Shown here: in pieces, positions 25,218 through 35,031 of the stretch
How positions within the stretch are numbered: position 1 is the first letter of the stretch
How the letters are laid out: each line of letters begins with the position of its first letter
NCBI RefSeq assembly: GCF_047495495.1
Contig: NZ_CP179930.1
Span: forward strand, 2,728,001 to 2,792,000
Length of the DNA: 64,000 nt
Source: Zymobacter sp047495495
Lineage (GTDB): Bacteria; Pseudomonadota; Gammaproteobacteria; Pseudomonadales; Halomonadaceae
Direction of reading: 5' to 3'
Notes under the pieces: generated by a model
What the model was told of the DNA's origin: nothing
What the model saw: only the letters and a program-made list of their open reading frames with translations
Database searches by the model: none
Translations under genes and position numbers: made by a program

Positions 25218-27937
25218 GCCTGTACCTCCTGCTCGAGTCCGGCCAGGCGGCCTGCCAGATCAATGGACAGCCCATCGATGCCGATGGGCAACCCGACGGC
25301 TCCGCGCCGCATGTGCTCACTGACGCGCAGCGGCAGATTGAACTGCTGGCGACCGATCGTCACCTGCACCTTGGCGCTAGGTTCGAGGTGCAGCGCTTCA
25401 ACATCGTCGTGGCCGAGCGCGACATAGGCATTCGGCATCCGCTCCTGAATCGGGCGAGCGCGGGCCGTCATGGCCTCGCTGCCGAACAGGTGATAGAGCG
25501 GCACGACCTGCCAGCGGTCATAGCGCAGCTGGAACGGGTTGGGAATGTCAGTGAAGTAGCCCTGCGCGTCGGTCGGCGCACTGATCAGGCGAACACCCGG
25601 ATCACCGGCTTTCAGATGGCCGCCCACTTCGTCCTGAAAACGGTTCCAGGCCTGCGGCGAGTTCCAGCCCGGTGCCCAAGCGAACGGTACTTCGCTACGC
25701 GGAATCTGATAGCCATTGTAGCCTTCCATCGAGAAGGACAGCGGGGAATCGAGGTCCTGCGGCTGACGCGGTTCGCTGATGTCGATATTGGCGCGCATCG
25801 ACGTACGACCACTGGCACGGTGTGGCTGACGAGATATTTTGAGGCCTTTGATGCGGAACTCGGCGTTTGGAGCGGCCTCGATAATCCCATTAAGCAGCGG
25901 ATTGTCCTGTGCGCAGGCACGGGTGGCATCATCCAGCACGTTCCAGTCGGTGGGCAGCTCTTCCAACGTCGCGTGCAAAGCCCGCAACCAACGCCAGCCT
26001 TCGTGCGTCATGTCTTCAGGACGGTAGTAGCGCGGATCGTAGACTTGGAAGAAGCGCTGCGCGCGTCCTTCATGATTGACCAACGTACCGTCGCCTTCGG
26101 CAAAGCTTGCCGCGGGGAAGGCAATGTCAGCGCGCGTCATGGTGGCCGTACGCTGATGATCAAGCACGATCAGCGTATCAGTTGCCTCCAGTGCTTCGTC
26201 GACGCGATGCGTCGGTGCACGCTGGTAGAGATCGTTTTCCAGCACGATGGCGGCATCGGCATCGCGGTGTGTGAGGGCCTTCAGCGCCCAGTCGAGCGAC
26301 TGGCCGCCCAGCATCGCCAGCCCCAAGCTGTTTGCCTCACGGCAGATCAGGCTGAGACCGCCTTCCTCTTTGCCGATATGCTTCAGCGCGCGCGCGAGGT
26401 TGGCGGCAGACTTGATGACAGCGCTAGACGCCAACGATTCACCGGCGATGATCAGCGGCCGCTTCGAATGGCGCAGTACTTCGGCCACCTGCTCGACCCA
26501 CGGATGATCTTCCATGCCACCGGCCAACGGAGCTTCGGTATCCAGCGCATGCGCAATGGCAAAGCCTACGCGAGCGATTTCATCCGGTGTGCCGTGGAAC
26601 GTGTCGCGCGCGACATCATCAAGCTTGGTTTCGCTCACACAGGCCAGGAACACGGGGTACTTGCGACCCTGAGCAACGTTATTGACCGCATTGGCATGCC
26701 AGCCGGGAATCTTCTGGTTGGCTGCAAACGCCTTCGCGCCGTTGTTGGCGACCTGACGTACGGCCAGTGCCACGCGGGCAGCCGTCTGCGTCAGGTCTTC
26801 GCCGAGAACGACCACCGCATCAAACTGCTCGATATCGCGCAGCGACGGTGTGGGCAACGCGCCTTCCTGAAGAATCGACAGCATCAGCTGCAAGCGTTCC
26901 AGCTCGTCAGCGGCGATGCCGGTCGAGAAATTTTCTTCACCAACCAGCAGCTTGAGCGCGTGGTTGCTTTCAAGGCTGGCGCGCGGCGAACCGATGCCGA
27001 TGACGCGACTGACACGGCGCAAGCGCGCAGCCGCCGTATCCAGTGCCGTATCCAATGACAGGCTTTTCGGGCCTTCTTCGGTCAGCAGCCACGGCTGACG
27101 CGGACGATCGTCGCGATTGACGTAGCCATAGCCGAAGCGGCCACGGTCGCAGAGGAAATAGTGGTTTACCGTACCGTTGTAGCGGTTCTCGATGCGACGC
27201 ACTTCACCGTAGCGCTCTCCGGGACTGATGTTGCAGCCCACCGCGCAGCCGTGACAGATGCTCGGCGCGAACTGCAGGTCCCATTTGCGCGTGTAGTGAT
27301 CGGTATGAGTTTGATCGGTGAACACACCTGTCGGGCAGACTTCGGTCAGGTTGCCAGAGAACTCGCTCTCCAGTACACCGTCCGTTTCACGCCCGAAGTA
27401 GACGTTATCGTGTGCTCCATAGACGCCCAGATCGGTGCCGCCCGCGTAGTCCTTGTAGTAGCGGACACAGCGATAGCACGCGATGCAGCGGTTCATCTCA
27501 TGAGCGATGAACGGCCCGAGGTACTGGTTCTCGTGGGTGCGCTTGGTGAAGCGGTAGCGACGGCGGCTGTGGCCGGTCATCACTGTCATGTCCTGCAGAT
27601 GGCAGTGACCGCCTTCCGCACAGACCGGACAGTCGTGCGGGTGGTTGGACATCAGCCATTCCACCACGCTTTCGCGGAATTCAACCGCTTCGGCATCGTC
27701 AATGGAGATATAGGCATCGTCTTTGATGCCGGTCATGCAGGACATCACCAGCATGCCGCGGGTGTCATCCTTGTCCTTGTAGACCTTGACCGCGCATTGG
27801 CGGCAAGAGCCGACACTGCCCAGCGCCGGATGCCAGCAGAAGTAGGGAACATCGAGTCCGAGGGAAAGACAGGCCTGCAACAGGTTGTCTGCCCCGTCGA
27901 CGTCATAGTCCTTGCCGTCTATATGAATCGTGGCCAT
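25214..27937 (-). CDS. nuoG: NADH-quinone oxidoreductase subunit G
   Basis: Large iron-sulfur subunit of complex I in the peripheral arm, 907 aa. The N-terminal [2Fe-2S] ferredoxin has CWHPALGSVGSCRQC; then the N5 cluster HDCPVCAEGGHCHLQDM, the [4Fe-4S] motif CIACYRCVRYYKD, CPTGVFTD, and the extra cluster N7 motif CHGCAVGCNISPG (known from E. coli-type NuoG). The rest is a degenerate molybdopterin-oxidoreductase domain without cofactor. Overlaps nuoH by 4 bp; 82 bp follow nuoF. Confidence 0.96.
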   Translation of the reverse strand: MATIHIDGKDYDVDGADNLLQACLSLGLDVPYFCWHPALGSVGSCRQCAVKVYKDKDDTRGMLVMSCMTGIKDDAYISIDDAEAVEFRESVVEWLMSNHPHDCPVCAEGGHCHLQDMTVMTGHSRRRYRFTKRTHENQYLGPFIAHEMNRCIACYRCVRYYKDYAGGTDLGVYGAHDNVYFGRETDGVLESEFSGNLTEVCPTGVFTDQTHTDHYTRKWDLQFAPSICHGCAVGCNISPGERYGEVRRIENRYNGTVNHYFLCDRGRFGYGYVNRDDRPRQPWLLTEEGPKSLSLDTALDTAAARLRRVSRVIGIGSPRASLESNHALKLLVGEENFSTGIAADELERLQLMLSILQEGALPTPSLRDIEQFDAVVVLGEDLTQTAARVALAVRQVANNGAKAFAANQKIPGWHANAVNNVAQGRKYPVFLACVSETKLDDVARDTFHGTPDEIARVGFAIAHALDTEAPLAGGMEDHPWVEQVAEVLRHSKRPLIIAGESLASSAVIKSAANLARALKHIGKEEGGLSLICREANSLGLAMLGGQSLDWALKALTHRDADAAIVLENDLYQRAPTHRVDEALEATDTLIVLDHQRTATMTRADIAFPAASFAEGDGTLVNHEGRAQRFFQVYDPRYYRPEDMTHEGWRWLRALHATLEELPTDWNVLDDATRACAQDNPLLNGIIEAAPNAEFRIKGLKISRQPHRASGRTSMRANIDISEPRQPQDLDSPLSFSMEGYNGYQIPRSEVPFAWAPGWNSPQAWNRFQDEVGGHLKAGDPGVRLISAPTDAQGYFTDIPNPFQLRYDRWQVVPLYHLFGSEAMTARARPIQERMPNAYVALGHDDVEALHLEPSAKVQVTIGRQQFNLPLRVSEHMRRGAVGLPIGIDGLSIDLAGRLAGLEQEVQA

Positions 27938-28019
27938 GAGGCGTCATCTTTCCGGTCTGGATCCGGCCTGAAGCCGAACCGCTTGAACGTATGAATGCGT
28001 ACCATGATGGGGCGCTACC

Positions 28020-29381
28020 TCAGCCCGCATCGCCTACTGCTGCTGTCGCAGCATGCTCCGGCTGTGCTATGCCGGCTTCGAATTCTTCGCGGAAGTACTT
28101 GATGGCACTCCCCAGCGGTTCGATCGCCCCTGGCGCGTGCGCGCAGAAGGTTTTGCCGGGGCCGAGCTTGCGGGTCAGTTCCAGCAGCGTCTCGATATCG
28201 CCCGGCTGCCCGTCACCCGCTTCTAACGCCTTCAGAAGCTTCACGCTCCACGGCAGGCCGTCGCGACACGGCGTGCACCAGCCGCAGGACTCACGAGCGA
28301 AGAACTGTTCCATATTGCGCAGCAGCGACACCATGTTGATGCTGTCGTCGACCGCCAGCGCCAGCCCGGTCCCCATACGCGTACCGACCTTCGCGATACC
28401 GTTAGAGCACATCTGAGCATCCAGATGCTCGGGCAGCAGGAACCCCGTGCCCGCACCACCAGGCTGCCACGCTTTAAGCGTGCAGCCACTGCGCATGCCA
28501 CCCGCATAGTCTTCCAGAATCTCGCGCACGGTGATGCCCAGCGGCAGTTCCCATACGCCCGGCTGATTCACCTTGCCCGCGAAGCCCATCATCTTGGTGC
28601 CGTGGTCCTCGGAGCCGGGACGGCACAGGCCGTGATACCAGTCAACGCCGTTGGCAATAATCGACGCCACGCTGCTGAGGGTTTCGACGTTATTGATGAC
28701 CGTCGGCTTACCCCAGGCACCGGCCTGCCCCGGAAACGGCGGCTTGGCGCGCGGGTTGGCGCGCTTGCCTTCGAGCGAGTTGATCAGCGCGGTTTCTTCA
28801 CCGCAGATATAGCGCCCAGCCCCAGTGTGCACGTGGATATCGAAATCGAAGCCGGAACCCAGAATGTTTTCACCGAGCAGTCCCGCTTCACGGGCCTCAG
28901 CCACAGCACGCTTGAGGTTGCGTGCTGCATCAACGTACTCGCCACGCAGGAACACGAAGCCACGGAACGAATGGTTGGCATAACCGGCAATGATCATGCC
29001 TTCAAGCAGCTGATGAGGCTGCTGCTCCATCAACAGGCGGTCTTTGTAGGTGTTCGGCTCCATTTCATCAGCGTTGCAGAGCAAATAGCCGCGCGGAATA
29101 CCGTCACCCTTAGCGGTCAGGCTCCACTTGGTGCCTGCCGAGAAGCCCGCACCGCCGCGCCCTTTCAGTCCCGCGTCCTTGACCTCTTCGCAGACCTCTT
29201 CAGGCGTCATTTCGGTCAGTGCCCGCTTGGCGGCCTGATAGCCGTCCTTGCGGCGATACTCCTCTAGCCACACCGGTGCGCCGTCATCGTTGAGGCGCCA
29301 CGTCAGCGGATGCGTCTCGCGGGCACGCGGCGAGCGGTTGGCCGTCCCGAAGGACGCGAGCGGTCGTGTTCGCTGTGTCAT
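28020..29381 (-). CDS. nuoF: NADH-quinone oxidoreductase subunit F
   Basis: NADH-oxidising flavoprotein subunit of complex I, binding FMN and cluster N3, 453 aa. Visible: NADH/FMN glycine loop LKGRGGAGFSAGTKW, the FMN site GAGRYICGEETALINSLEG, and cluster ligands ESCGWCTPCRDG with a later Cys in TFCAHAPG. Start overlaps the nuoE stop by 4 bp, linking expression of the two NADH-module subunits. Confidence 0.96.
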   Translation of the reverse strand: MTQRTRPLASFGTANRSPRARETHPLTWRLNDDGAPVWLEEYRRKDGYQAAKRALTEMTPEEVCEEVKDAGLKGRGGAGFSAGTKWSLTAKGDGIPRGYLLCNADEMEPNTYKDRLLMEQQPHQLLEGMIIAGYANHSFRGFVFLRGEYVDAARNLKRAVAEAREAGLLGENILGSGFDFDIHVHTGAGRYICGEETALINSLEGKRANPRAKPPFPGQAGAWGKPTVINNVETLSSVASIIANGVDWYHGLCRPGSEDHGTKMMGFAGKVNQPGVWELPLGITVREILEDYAGGMRSGCTLKAWQPGGAGTGFLLPEHLDAQMCSNGIAKVGTRMGTGLALAVDDSINMVSLLRNMEQFFARESCGWCTPCRDGLPWSVKLLKALEAGDGQPGDIETLLELTRKLGPGKTFCAHAPGAIEPLGSAIKYFREEFEAGIAQPEHAATAAVGDAG

Positions 29382-29911
29382 TCGTAAGCCTCCAACACGC
29401 GCATCAGATCGTTAGCCTCGACCTGACCGTAGGTATCCTCGTCCACCATGAAGGCAGGCCCTTTATCGCAGTTGCCCAGACAGCAGACCGGAATCAGTGT
29501 GAAGCGGCGGTCGGGCGTGGTCTGCCCCGGCACGATGCCCAGCTCGCGCTTAATCACATCGAGGAAGGTCTCGTGGCCGTTGATGTAACAGGTCATGCTG
29601 TCGCACAGCCGGATCACATGGCGGCCGACCGGCTGACGGAAGATCTGGCTGTAGAACGTGGCGACCCCTTCCACATCACTGCCGGGAATACCCAGCAGCT
29701 CAGCGATGGGCAGGATCGCTTCATCGGGCACCCAACCGCGGTGCTTCTGTACGATCTTCAGCGCCTCGATGGAGGCCGCGCGCGGGTTCTCGTAATGAGA
29801 AATCTCTTCGAGGATGGCATCGCGCTCTTCGTCGCTCAGCACCAGACGCGGTCGGTCGGACGAGATCAGACGAGGGGCCGATGAACGAGAGGCTTCCATT
29901 GATGTCTCCAT
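29378..29911 (-). CDS. nuoE: NADH-quinone oxidoreductase subunit E
   Basis: Thioredoxin-fold [2Fe-2S] subunit (cluster N1a) of the NADH module, 177 aa. The four ligand cysteines are in LCDSMTCYINGHE and PVCCLGNCDKGP. Only 2 bp from nuoCD and overlapping nuoF by 4 bp. The N-terminal ~20 residues are poorly conserved, and a start at Met5 is possible. Confidence 0.95.
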   Translation of the reverse strand: METSMEASRSSAPRLISSDRPRLVLSDEERDAILEEISHYENPRAASIEALKIVQKHRGWVPDEAILPIAELLGIPGSDVEGVATFYSQIFRQPVGRHVIRLCDSMTCYINGHETFLDVIKRELGIVPGQTTPDRRFTLIPVCCLGNCDKGPAFMVDEDTYGQVEANDLMRVLEAYE

Positions 29912-29913
29912 GA

Positions 29914-31719
29914 TTAGCGGTCCACGTCAGCCATGACGAAGTCGATACTGGCCACGTGCGCGATCAGGTCGGGCACGAAACCACCCCGCATCAGCACAGG
30001 AATATGCTGAAGGTGCGGATAGCTCGGTGTACGGATGCGCGTGCGATAACTGGTCGTGCCGCCATCGGCGGTCAGATAGTAGCTGTTGAGGCCTTTGGTC
30101 GCTTCGATCATCTGGAACGACTCGTTGGGCTTCAACACCGGCCCCCATGACACCTGCAGAAAGTGGGTGATCAGGGTTTCGATATGCTCTTTCATCTTTT
30201 CGCGCGGTGGCGGCGTGGTCAGCGGGTGGTCGGCTTTAAAGTCGCCAGCCGGCATATGCTTTACACACTGCTCAATAATGCGCAGGCTCTGGCGCATCTC
30301 TTCGATACGCACCATCCCACGGTCAAACACGTCGCCGTTATGGCCCAGCGGCACTTCGAAATCGAAATGCTCATAGCCGGAATACGGACGATCGCGGCGG
30401 GCATCGAAGTCGAAGCCGGTCGCACGCAGGTTCGGGCCGGTGATGCCCCATTCCAGCGCTTCGGTCGAATCGTATTCGGCCACGTGCACGGTACGGTCGC
30501 GTACGATGGCGTTATCCATCATCGCGCGCTGGTACTCATTAAGACGCTTCGGCATCCATTTGAGGAAGCCGTTCATCAGACGATCCCAGCCTTTTGGCAG
30601 ATCGTGTGCCACCCCACCGATACGGAACCATGCGGGGTGCATCCTGAAACCGGTAATAGCTTCGATGACCTCGTAGGCCTTCTGACGATCGGTAAAGGTG
30701 AGGAAGACCGGCGTCATCGCCCCAAGGTCCTGCAGATAGGTACCGAGGAACAGCAGATGGCTGTTGATGCGGAACAGCTCGGTCATCATCACGCGAATGG
30801 TCGCAGCGCGATCGGTCGTTACGATGCCAGCCAGCTTTTCGACGGCCAGAACGTACGGCAGGTTGTTGACTACCCCACCGGTGTAATCAATGCGGTCGGT
30901 ATAGGGAATGTAGCTGTGCCACGACTGGCGCTCGCCCATCTTCTCGGCACCACGGTGGTGATAGCCGATGTCGGGCACGCAGTCGACGACCTCTTCACCG
31001 TCCAGCTGCAGCACGATGCGGAACGCCCCGTGCGCGGACGGGTGGTTCGGCCCGAAGTTGAGGAACATGAAGTCCTGATCGCCATTGCCACGCTTCATGC
31101 CCCACTCTTCCGGCACGAAGCGCAATGCTTCCTGCGCTTTGTCCTGCGATTCCATCGTCAGGGTATAGGGGTCGAATTCGGTCGCGCGCGCCGGGTAGTC
31201 CTTGCGCAGCGGGTGTCCTTGCCAGTTCGGCGGCATCAGGATGCGCGTCAGATGAGGATGGCCGTCAAATCGGATACCGAACATGTCGAACACTTCACGT
31301 TCGTACCAATTAGCGCTCGGCCATACTGACGTGATCGACGGCAGGCGCATGTCCTGCTCGGACAGTGCGACCTTCAGCATCAGGTCGCGCCCGCGTGAGA
31401 ACGACACCAACTGATAGAAAATGGTGAAGTCGGAATCCGGCAGGCCCTGACGATGGCTGCGCAACCGCTCGTCCACAGCGTGCAGGTCGTACAGCATATC
31501 GAACGCCTGTTCGCCGCTGCGCAGGAACTGCATCACCTCGACAAGCAGTTCGCGTGCCACCCACAGCACGGGCATGCCCGTCAGCGTATTCTGAAAGAGA
31601 AGACGTTGCTCGCCGAAGCGCTGGTAGAGCGCCTGAACGATAGGGTCCCGATCCAGCCCTTCCGGCATTGCCGGGCCTCGCGACGTGGTGAAGACGTTTT
31701 CAGCGGTCATGGATTCCAA
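29914..31719 (-). CDS. nuoCD: NADH-quinone oxidoreductase fused subunit C/D
   Basis: 601-aa fusion of the 30-kDa subunit (NuoC, about residues 1-190, with HPHLTRILMPPNWQGHPLRK) and the 49-kDa quinone-site subunit (NuoD, from GDQDFMFLNFGPNHPSAHG to the C-terminus SIDFVMADVDR). The fused form is typical of gammaproteobacteria such as E. coli and Pseudomonas. NuoD forms the quinone pocket with NuoB. 19 bp downstream of nuoB. Confidence 0.96.
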   Translation of the reverse strand: MESMTAENVFTTSRGPAMPEGLDRDPIVQALYQRFGEQRLLFQNTLTGMPVLWVARELLVEVMQFLRSGEQAFDMLYDLHAVDERLRSHRQGLPDSDFTIFYQLVSFSRGRDLMLKVALSEQDMRLPSITSVWPSANWYEREVFDMFGIRFDGHPHLTRILMPPNWQGHPLRKDYPARATEFDPYTLTMESQDKAQEALRFVPEEWGMKRGNGDQDFMFLNFGPNHPSAHGAFRIVLQLDGEEVVDCVPDIGYHHRGAEKMGERQSWHSYIPYTDRIDYTGGVVNNLPYVLAVEKLAGIVTTDRAATIRVMMTELFRINSHLLFLGTYLQDLGAMTPVFLTFTDRQKAYEVIEAITGFRMHPAWFRIGGVAHDLPKGWDRLMNGFLKWMPKRLNEYQRAMMDNAIVRDRTVHVAEYDSTEALEWGITGPNLRATGFDFDARRDRPYSGYEHFDFEVPLGHNGDVFDRGMVRIEEMRQSLRIIEQCVKHMPAGDFKADHPLTTPPPREKMKEHIETLITHFLQVSWGPVLKPNESFQMIEATKGLNSYYLTADGGTTSYRTRIRTPSYPHLQHIPVLMRGGFVPDLIAHVASIDFVMADVDR

Positions 31720-31738
31720 GCCTTGTTCCAGGAGGGGC

Positions 31739-32413
31739 TCACACTTCGTCGGGCGAGCGCAGTTCAGTCACCTTGATGCGCTCATCGCGACGCTTTTCCT
31801 TCTGCGACGGCATTTCGGCCTTGTAAATGCCCTGGTCGCCCACTACCCACGACAGCGGGCGCCGCTCGGCCTGCACCGAATCCTGCAGCAGTTGCAGCCC
31901 TTGCAAGAACGCCTCAGGACGTGGCGGACAACCCGGAATGTACACATCAACGGGCAGGAACTTGTCGACCCCTTGCACTACCGAATAGATGTCGTACATA
32001 CCGCCAGAGTTGGCGCACGATCCCATCGAGATCACCCACTTCGGCTCCAGCATCTGGTCGTACAGTTCTTGGATGATCGGTGCCATCTTGATGAAGCAGG
32101 TACCGGCGATGACCATGAAGTCCGCCTGACGCGGCGAGGCACGCAGCACCTCGGCCCCGAAGCGGGCCACATCGTGGGGAGCGGTGAAAGCGGTGGTCAT
32201 TTCGACATAGCAGCAGGACAGGCCGAAATTGTAAGGCCACAGCGAATGCTTGCGCCCCCAGTTGACGGCATTGTTCAGCACATCCTCGACCTTGCCCATG
32301 AAGATGCTGCGTCCCGCCTGCTCCAGCGGATCATCGACCATGCCCTGCTGGCCAACGGGATAGCGTTCGTCGAGCGGAGTATCAGGGTCGATGCGGGTCA
32401 GCTTGTATGGCAT
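31739..32413 (-). CDS. nuoB: NADH-quinone oxidoreductase subunit B
   Basis: Peripheral-arm subunit carrying cluster N2, the direct electron donor to ubiquinone; 224 aa. Ligand cysteines are in FGLSCCYVEM, GTCFIKM, GSCANSGGMYD and PGCPPRPEA. The N-terminal ~30 residues and the C-terminal tail (KRRDERIKVTELRSPDEV) are lineage-specific. 77 bp after nuoA. Confidence 0.96.
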   Translation of the reverse strand: MPYKLTRIDPDTPLDERYPVGQQGMVDDPLEQAGRSIFMGKVEDVLNNAVNWGRKHSLWPYNFGLSCCYVEMTTAFTAPHDVARFGAEVLRASPRQADFMVIAGTCFIKMAPIIQELYDQMLEPKWVISMGSCANSGGMYDIYSVVQGVDKFLPVDVYIPGCPPRPEAFLQGLQLLQDSVQAERRPLSWVVGDQGIYKAEMPSQKEKRRDERIKVTELRSPDEV

Positions 32414-32490
32414 GGAAAACGCCTCGAATACGTGAGAGTTCGGTCAACCAGCGCTCAGCGCCAGCACGGCAGTACCTCTAGACGAGCGTC

Positions 32491-32892
32491 CTAATCGCGC
32501 GTGGCGACCCGGCGCTTGCGCCGATGCTGCCGCCATGCGGGTGCCCATTCGAGCACGCCCATGCGGACGTCATAGACGAGACCGGCCAACAGAATGAAGA
32601 TAAACAAGGCAGCGCCGATAAGCCCAGGCCAGCCTACCTCGCGTAGCGAGACAGACCACCCATACAGATAGAGGGCTTCGACATCGAAGATCACGAACAG
32701 CATCGCGACCAGATAGAATTTGGCATCGAAACGGATGCGAGCGGAACCGGTGCTGACGATACCGGATTCAAAAGGGGTGTTCTTGCTATGGCCCCAGGCA
32801 CGCCCACCCAGAACGCTGGCGGCACCGACCATAAAGAGCAAGAGAGCTACCGTTACCAGCACGAACGCGGCTACAGCCCAGTTCTGAGTCAT
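32491..32892 (-). CDS. nuoA: NADH-quinone oxidoreductase subunit A
   Basis: Three-helix membrane subunit of complex I, 133 aa, first gene of the operon. Signatures: NTPFESGIVSTGSARIRFDAKFYLVA region and FVIFDVEALYLYGWSVSLRE with the conserved acidic residues. Start at 32892 chosen for GGAG eight bases upstream and the expected N-terminus MTQNWAVAAF; the frame is open to 32997. The C-terminus ends in a basic stretch (QHRRKRRVATRD). Confidence 0.95.
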   Translation of the reverse strand: MTQNWAVAAFVLVTVALLLFMVGAASVLGGRAWGHSKNTPFESGIVSTGSARIRFDAKFYLVAMLFVIFDVEALYLYGWSVSLREVGWPGLIGAALFIFILLAGLVYDVRMGVLEWAPAWRQHRRKRRVATRD

Positions 32893-33292
32893 GATGACAC
32901 TCTCCGTTGTGTTACAGCTCGATCCCTCGATGGCACGAGTCATGTTGCTGATAGGCAAGGGGCATGTCGGCGTACGAGAGCATGTCGCGGATGACATGAT
33001 GCCAGCACATTCCTGTTACGGGGGATAACCATCCCCAAATGCGACAATGCACCCCACCTGATATCCAGAGCATGAGCACAGTCACCGGATAATTCAATCT
33101 GGCGTAAGCCATCATGAAAAAGGAACATCTCGCACGATAACGGCATGTTTGATGCAACACGAATCCGCTCAATAAAGGGTGCATGGAGCATGCCAGACTG
33201 CGCCCCGCTTTCCCCTTGCATTCTGTGAGAGTATAGCGTGTCGATTGCGGCCCGACACCATCACAGTCCATTGACCTAACAGGAGCTTCTTT
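32893..33292. other. Divergent promoter region of nuo operon and dtd
   Basis: 400 bp between divergent nuoA and dtd. It should hold the main nuo promoter. No confident sigma-70 pair or known regulator site was recognised; open frames here have no coding character. Confidence 0.5.
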
Positions 33293-33730
33293 ATGAAAGC
33301 GCTTCTTCAACGCGTCTCACGCGCCAGCGTTACCGTCGCCGACCAGCGCATCGCCCAGATTGATGCCGGCTTGCTGGTGCTGATCGGGGTAGAAAGGGAA
33401 GACGAAGCCACCACCATCGACAAGATGCTGCACCGCCTGACGCGCTATCGCGTGTTCAGCGATGAAAACGGCCGCATGAACGTCAACCTACTCGACCACG
33501 GCGGCGATCTGCTGCTGGTATCGCAGTTCACCCTCGTCGCCGACACCAGCCGAGGCCTGCGCCCCGGATTTTCGCAGGGCGCCACCCCCGAGCACGGCAA
33601 GGCGATTTTCGAACGACTGGTGGAGAAAGCGCGGACGCTCGGCCCACGCGTCGAAACAGGCGAATTTGGTGCCGACATGCAGGTGGAACTGGTTAACGAC
33701 GGCCCCGTGACGTTCATGCTAGAAGCGTGA
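33293..33730 (+). CDS. dtd: D-aminoacyl-tRNA deacylase
   Basis: Cytoplasmic proofreading enzyme that removes D-amino acids (and glycine from tRNA-Ala) from mischarged tRNA. 145 aa, normal. Family motifs: MKALLQRVSRASVTV at the N-terminus, LLLVSQFTLVADTSRGLRPG with the SQFTL signature, and the cross-subunit Gly-Pro motif NDGPVTFML at the C-terminus. AGGAG stands upstream of the ATG. It ends 3 bp before the stop of the convergent HD-Pnk gene. Confidence 0.96.
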   Translation: MKALLQRVSRASVTVADQRIAQIDAGLLVLIGVEREDEATTIDKMLHRLTRYRVFSDENGRMNVNLLDHGGDLLLVSQFTLVADTSRGLRPGFSQGATPEHGKAIFERLVEKARTLGPRVETGEFGADMQVELVNDGPVTFMLEA

Positions 33731-33733
33731 TGC

Positions 33734-34963
33734 CTAGCGGCGTAGCGATGCCACCACTTCTTCAGCACTCCAGAACGCGTAGCGGGTCAGATCGAGGCGT
33801 TCGAAGCTCTCGAACTGGCGCGCAATCACTTCATCGGGCACGCGATCTCGCCCTGTGCGCTGGCGATTGCGGCGCATGGCATCCCCCGGCGAGGTCATGA
33901 CCGGCACTACGCCCAGCGGTACGTTATAAGCCGCCGCCACTCGCTCAATGTTGTTGCGGTAGTCCTGACGAACGTTGCAGGCGTCGTAGATGACGCTGCG
34001 GCCTTGTCCCAGCGCTTGCTTCAGCGCCTGAATAGCCTGTCGCCACGCATCGCTGCGCGCCTTCACATCATCACGCGTACGAAAGTCATCGGGAGCGATG
34101 ATGACGGCATCCAGTGCTTCGGCCAGCGACCGCGCCTGCGTGCTCTTGCCACTTCCCGCCAGCCCGCACATCATGACGACCCGCTGCGCGGTGGGAGCGT
34201 GAAAACAGGCCACACCCTGTGCTGGATCAAGAAACGTGCCACGAATCAGGGCATGGCGTGTCAGCAGCTGAGTATCAACCGCACTGTCGTTCCCCATGGC
34301 CTTCTGCAACCTACGATCAAGATCGGAGGGACGCTCATAGCATTCGTGCTCTTCGCAGAACAGTCTGAACATCTCCAGTCGCTCGAGTGCGCCCGCCTTA
34401 TCAGCCGCAATGCGCCCTCGGATATCTGCCAGTTCGAGCAGGTACAGCAGCTTGCCCGGAATGTGCCGCGTGACATAGGCCAGCAGCCACGGGTTGAACG
34501 ACTCCGCCAATCGCGCGGGATGATGATGGAACGCAACCAGGCTCAGCACAGCGTCGCGCCATGCAATGGGCAGTGACGTGTCGTCCCACAGCAGTTGCAG
34601 GTACTGCGCCCCTTCGCCGGCATGGCGCGGCGAAACGATCAGTGTGCGCCCTGTCTTGGCGTCTTCGCGCGGGCGCGTGCACCACGTCTTGCCCACATCG
34701 TGCAACAGACTGGCCAGCAGCAGCACATGACGCTCGTCATCCGGCAACGTTGCCGCCAGCACTCGTGCTTCGGCAAAAACCATCTTCAAGTGGTTGTAGA
34801 CGCTACCCTCGCCGTGCCACTCCGGCTGCTGCGGCGTTTCTACCGCCAGCGCCAGACGCGGCACCTGCTCGCATAGCCAGGCAAAGTTTTCCTCGAAGGA
34901 GGCACTGTCCAACCGATGCGCGATGACTTCGGTGGCAGTCTGAATGGATTTCCCCACAATCAT
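33734..34963 (-). CDS. HD-phosphoesterase / polynucleotide kinase fusion (HD-Pnk-like)
   Basis: 409 aa. The N-terminal half is an HD metal-dependent phosphohydrolase: H58, the HD pair in LLHDVGK (88-89), H114 in SPRHAGEGA and FHHHP (145-149). The C-terminal half is a P-loop kinase: Walker A GLAGSGKST (267-275), then APDDFRTRDDVKARS (DxxR-type site) and a lid arginine region RRNRQRTGRDRVPDE. This is the architecture of bacterial HD-Pnk, described from Runella as an RNA/DNA end-healing enzyme (2',3'-phosphoesterase plus 5'-OH kinase). Its operon partners, an ASCH protein and an RNA ligase, fit a heal-and-seal RNA repair role. Activity is inferred. Confidence 0.8.
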   Translation of the reverse strand: MIVGKSIQTATEVIAHRLDSASFEENFAWLCEQVPRLALAVETPQQPEWHGEGSVYNHLKMVFAEARVLAATLPDDERHVLLLASLLHDVGKTWCTRPREDAKTGRTLIVSPRHAGEGAQYLQLLWDDTSLPIAWRDAVLSLVAFHHHPARLAESFNPWLLAYVTRHIPGKLLYLLELADIRGRIAADKAGALERLEMFRLFCEEHECYERPSDLDRRLQKAMGNDSAVDTQLLTRHALIRGTFLDPAQGVACFHAPTAQRVVMMCGLAGSGKSTQARSLAEALDAVIIAPDDFRTRDDVKARSDAWRQAIQALKQALGQGRSVIYDACNVRQDYRNNIERVAAAYNVPLGVVPVMTSPGDAMRRNRQRTGRDRVPDEVIARQFESFERLDLTRYAFWSAEEVVASLRR

Positions 34964-35031
34964 GATCTCTCGTTATAGATGTTATGTCGGCGGCACAGGC
35001 AAAGGATGCCGTGCTTTATAGAGGAGGGTGG

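Noticed and set aside
25313..27058. Very long plus-strand open frame (581 codons) opposite nuoG
   Set aside because: It is the antisense shadow of a clear complex I subunit, has no domain or RBS and results from GC-rich codon structure.
30163..31329. 388-codon plus-strand open frame opposite nuoCD
   Set aside because: Antisense shadow of a highly conserved gene.
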